A stretch of DNA of 64,000 nucleotides from Colivivens sp963640465 (lineage in GTDB: Bacteria; Bacteroidota; Bacteroidia; Bacteroidales; Bacteroidaceae), in assembly GCA_963640465.1 (NCBI GenBank), contig CAVHYP010000005.1, positions 4,508-68,507 of the forward strand, given 5' to 3'. The notes beneath the pieces are model-generated. The model was not told the DNA's origin. It made no database searches and was given only the letters and a program-made list of their open reading frames with translations. Each line of letters opens with the position of its first letter. The stretch's first letter is position 1. This document shows, in pieces, positions 63,862-64,000 of this stretch. A program made the translations under genes and the position numbers.

Positions 63862-64000
63862 TTATTTAGTAGCTTTCTTCTTGTTTGCAACTGTCTTCTT
63901 CTTTCCCTTACGAGTACGAGCGTTGTTCTTTGTACTCTGTCCACGTACAGGAAGACCAATACGATGGCGGATTCCACGATAGCATCCGATTTCCTGTAAT
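63862..64000 (-). CDS. rpsM: 30S ribosomal protein S13 (partial, C-terminal end)
   Basis: The last 45 or so codons are present and the 5' part lies outside the window. Reading on the minus strand gives IGCYRGIRHRIGLPVRGQ and a lysine-rich end TRKGKKKTVANKKKATK, diagnostic of S13. Confidence 0.97.
   Translation of the reverse strand, partial: LQEIGCYRGIRHRIGLPVRGQSTKNNARTRKGKKKTVANKKKATK

Overview
The window looks like a draft contig from a member of Bacteroidales (Bacteroidota), probably a gut Bacteroides/Prevotella-type organism. The evidence is two SusC/SusD pairs, RagB/SusD lipoproteins, methylmalonyl-CoA mutase split into large and small subunits, fused SpmAB, RibBA, a DUF2795 small protein, and many promoters with the Bacteroidota sigma-ABfr signature (TTG/TTTG, about 19-21 bases, then TAnnTTTG). 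A run of 10 Ns lies inside one susC gene, so this is an assembled draft. All calls were made by reading the sequence; no database search was run.

Layout. 1-6.4 kb (+): a two-receiver/PPDK_N-like protein, ribF, a small methyltransferase-like protein, rmuC. 6.4-10.0 kb (-): a DUF3237 lipid/secreted protein, a GH43-only protein and a GH43-esterase fusion; the last two share a recently homogenised duplication. 10.3-19.5 kb (-): an S9 (DPP-IV type) peptidase, preceded by a twice-repeated two-gene module made of a DUF6057-type membrane protein plus a beta-propeller lipoprotein carrying a CxxCH motif. 19.6-24.6 kb (-): an EamA transporter and the two methylmalonyl-CoA mutase subunits. 25.2-28.4 kb: a DUF2795 protein, then divergent licD and ispD/tarI-like plus NAD-epimerase genes. 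28.4-34.3 kb: tRNA-Met(CAT), fused spmAB (-), then lptF/G-ribBA-aspC (+). 34.8-41.3 kb (-): the branched-chain amino acid operon leuA-leuC-leuD-cimA/leuA2-leuB, with a leader-peptide attenuator whose parts are all visible. 41.4-60.8 kb (-): one approximately 19-kb operon cotH-FAS1-susC-susD-FAS1-FAS1-susC-susD ending at a strong terminator. 61.2-64.0 kb (-): rpsM(partial)-rpsK-rpsD-rpoA-rplQ.

How genes work together. The leu operon is the clearest regulatory story. A 24-residue leader peptide rich in Ile/Leu/Val ends in sequence that can form 19 continuous pairs with the 5' arm of a downstream intrinsic terminator, so stalling on branched-chain codons should switch on leucine/isoleucine synthesis. 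The large operon looks like a polysaccharide-utilisation locus in its transport half but has no glycoside hydrolase. It carries three fasciclin-domain lipoproteins and a CotH-type secreted kinase instead, which suggests a surface adhesion, protein-modification or uptake system. The duplicated membrane-protein/CxxCH propeller module is the other candidate for an undescribed system.
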